Assembly (NCBI GenBank): GCA_014380825.1
Contig: JACMJD010000338.1
Coordinates: 1 to 5,958, forward strand
DNA: 5,958 bases
Reading direction: 5' to 3'
Origin: Phycisphaerae bacterium
GTDB taxonomy: Bacteria > Planctomycetota > Phycisphaerae > Tepidisphaerales > Tepidisphaeraceae
Shown here: positions 5,446 through 5,958 of the stretch, one piece after another
Layout of the letters: the number at the start of each line of letters is the position of its first letter
Numbering within the stretch: position 1 is the stretch's first letter
The notes under the pieces: model-generated
Told to the model about the DNA's origin: nothing
Seen by the model: only the letters and a program-made list of their open reading frames with translations
Database searches by the model: none
Position numbers and translations under genes: made by a program

Positions 5446-5958
5446 TCAGTTGACGGGCTGGCACTTCGGACAGAAGTGTGTCGATCGGCCACCAAGTACA
5501 ATTCGCTCGATCGGTGATTTACATGCGCGGCATTTCTGATTCGTTCGACCGTACACGCGATGGAGCTTCTGGAAAGCTCCGCTCTCACCGTTCGCATCCA
5601 CGTAATCGCGCAGAGTGCTGCCGCGATGTCGCAGCGCTCGGCGAAGCGTCAGCTTGATCGCTCGCGACAGCCGGCGCGCTTGCGCGTCACTAAGCTCGTT
5701 GGCGGGCGTGAGCGGATGAATTCGCGCCTCAAACAGCGATTCATCGACGTAAATGTTGCCCAGGCCGGCGATGAAATTCTGATCGAGCAGTGCATTCTTG
5801 ATCGCGCGGCGCGTGCGCGTCAGGCGCGCGCGAAGCGCATCGACGCGCACCGTGAGCGGCTCGGGTCCCAGATCGTCGAACTTCGGCGCGGGTTCGTTTC
5901 CGATCCAGAAGATGCCTCCGAATCGTCGCGGATCTCGAAAGCGGATTTGTTCGCCGCC
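5446..5958 (-). CDS. mutM: Formamidopyrimidine-DNA glycosylase (8-oxoguanine DNA glycosylase/AP lyase), C-terminal part
   Basis: Base-excision repair enzyme that removes oxidised purines such as 8-oxoguanine and cuts the resulting abasic site. The last 170 codons are present and the frame runs off the right edge, so roughly the first 100 residues are missing, including the N-terminal catalytic Pro-Glu. What remains is diagnostic. RFRDPRRFGGIFW is the end of the N-terminal beta domain. AIKNALLDQNFIAGLGNIYVDE is the helix-two-turn-helix DNA-binding region, with the conserved Lys and GLGNIY. The C-terminal zinc finger is Cys-x2-Cys-x16-Cys-x2-Cys (KCRACK to FCPKCQ), with the conserved Arg in GGRST that contacts the flipped base. 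The finger and H2TH sequence favour MutM over endonuclease VIII. GTG at 5848-5850 is an internal codon, not the start. The gene converges on the DUF4159 gene. Confidence 0.96.
   Translation of the reverse strand, partial: GGEQIRFRDPRRFGGIFWIGNEPAPKFDDLGPEPLTVRVDALRARLTRTRRAIKNALLDQNFIAGLGNIYVDESLFEARIHPLTPANELSDAQARRLSRAIKLTLRRALRHRGSTLRDYVDANGESGAFQKLHRVYGRTNQKCRACKSPIERIVLGGRSTHFCPKCQPVN

Noticed and set aside
1..5958. Defence island, prophage or other novel multi-gene system
   Set aside because: All complete genes except the DUF4159 protein belong to familiar housekeeping families, composition looks uniform, and there are no integrase, transposase, attachment-site or tRNA features.

Overview
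The window is a GC-rich stretch of bacterial chromosome with four complete genes on the plus strand, the tail of a fifth at the left edge, and the end of a convergent minus-strand gene at the right edge. The protein content best fits a planctomycete or a close relative. The pointers are an exonuclease fused to a WYL-like domain, an SppA with a proline-rich cytoplasmic tail, and a large exported protein that joins a squalene-cyclase-like helical domain to two DUF4159-like domains. This assignment comes from recognising families, not from any phylogenetic marker.

Layout from left to right: the last 20 codons of a probable FKBP-type peptidyl-prolyl isomerase (1-62); a DEDDh exonuclease with a C-terminal WYL-like domain (138-1058); queF, the preQ0 reductase of queuosine synthesis (1152-1571); sppA, a membrane-anchored S49 protease (1738-2922); a secreted 814-codon protein of unknown function (2973-5417); and the 3' part of mutM, the 8-oxoguanine DNA glycosylase, on the minus strand (5446-5958).

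The genes do not form an obvious single pathway. They are housekeeping and envelope functions: protein folding, DNA processing and repair, tRNA modification, and membrane or secreted protein turnover. The four complete plus-strand genes are co-directional, but gaps of about 50-170 bases separate them and no promoter could be called with confidence, so operon structure is open.

The most distinctive feature is not coding. Every intergenic gap carries a palindromic element, and the elements differ in sequence. Several touch or overlap the flanking stop codons: one supplies the exonuclease stop, one begins on the last base of the queF stop, and one fills the whole convergent gap before mutM. A 27-base inverted repeat lies inside the apparent 5' end of the 814-codon gene and is read as protein if the upstream start is used. 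I found no CRISPR array, tRNA, rRNA, insertion sequence or defence cassette, and nothing that convincingly amounts to a new biological system.
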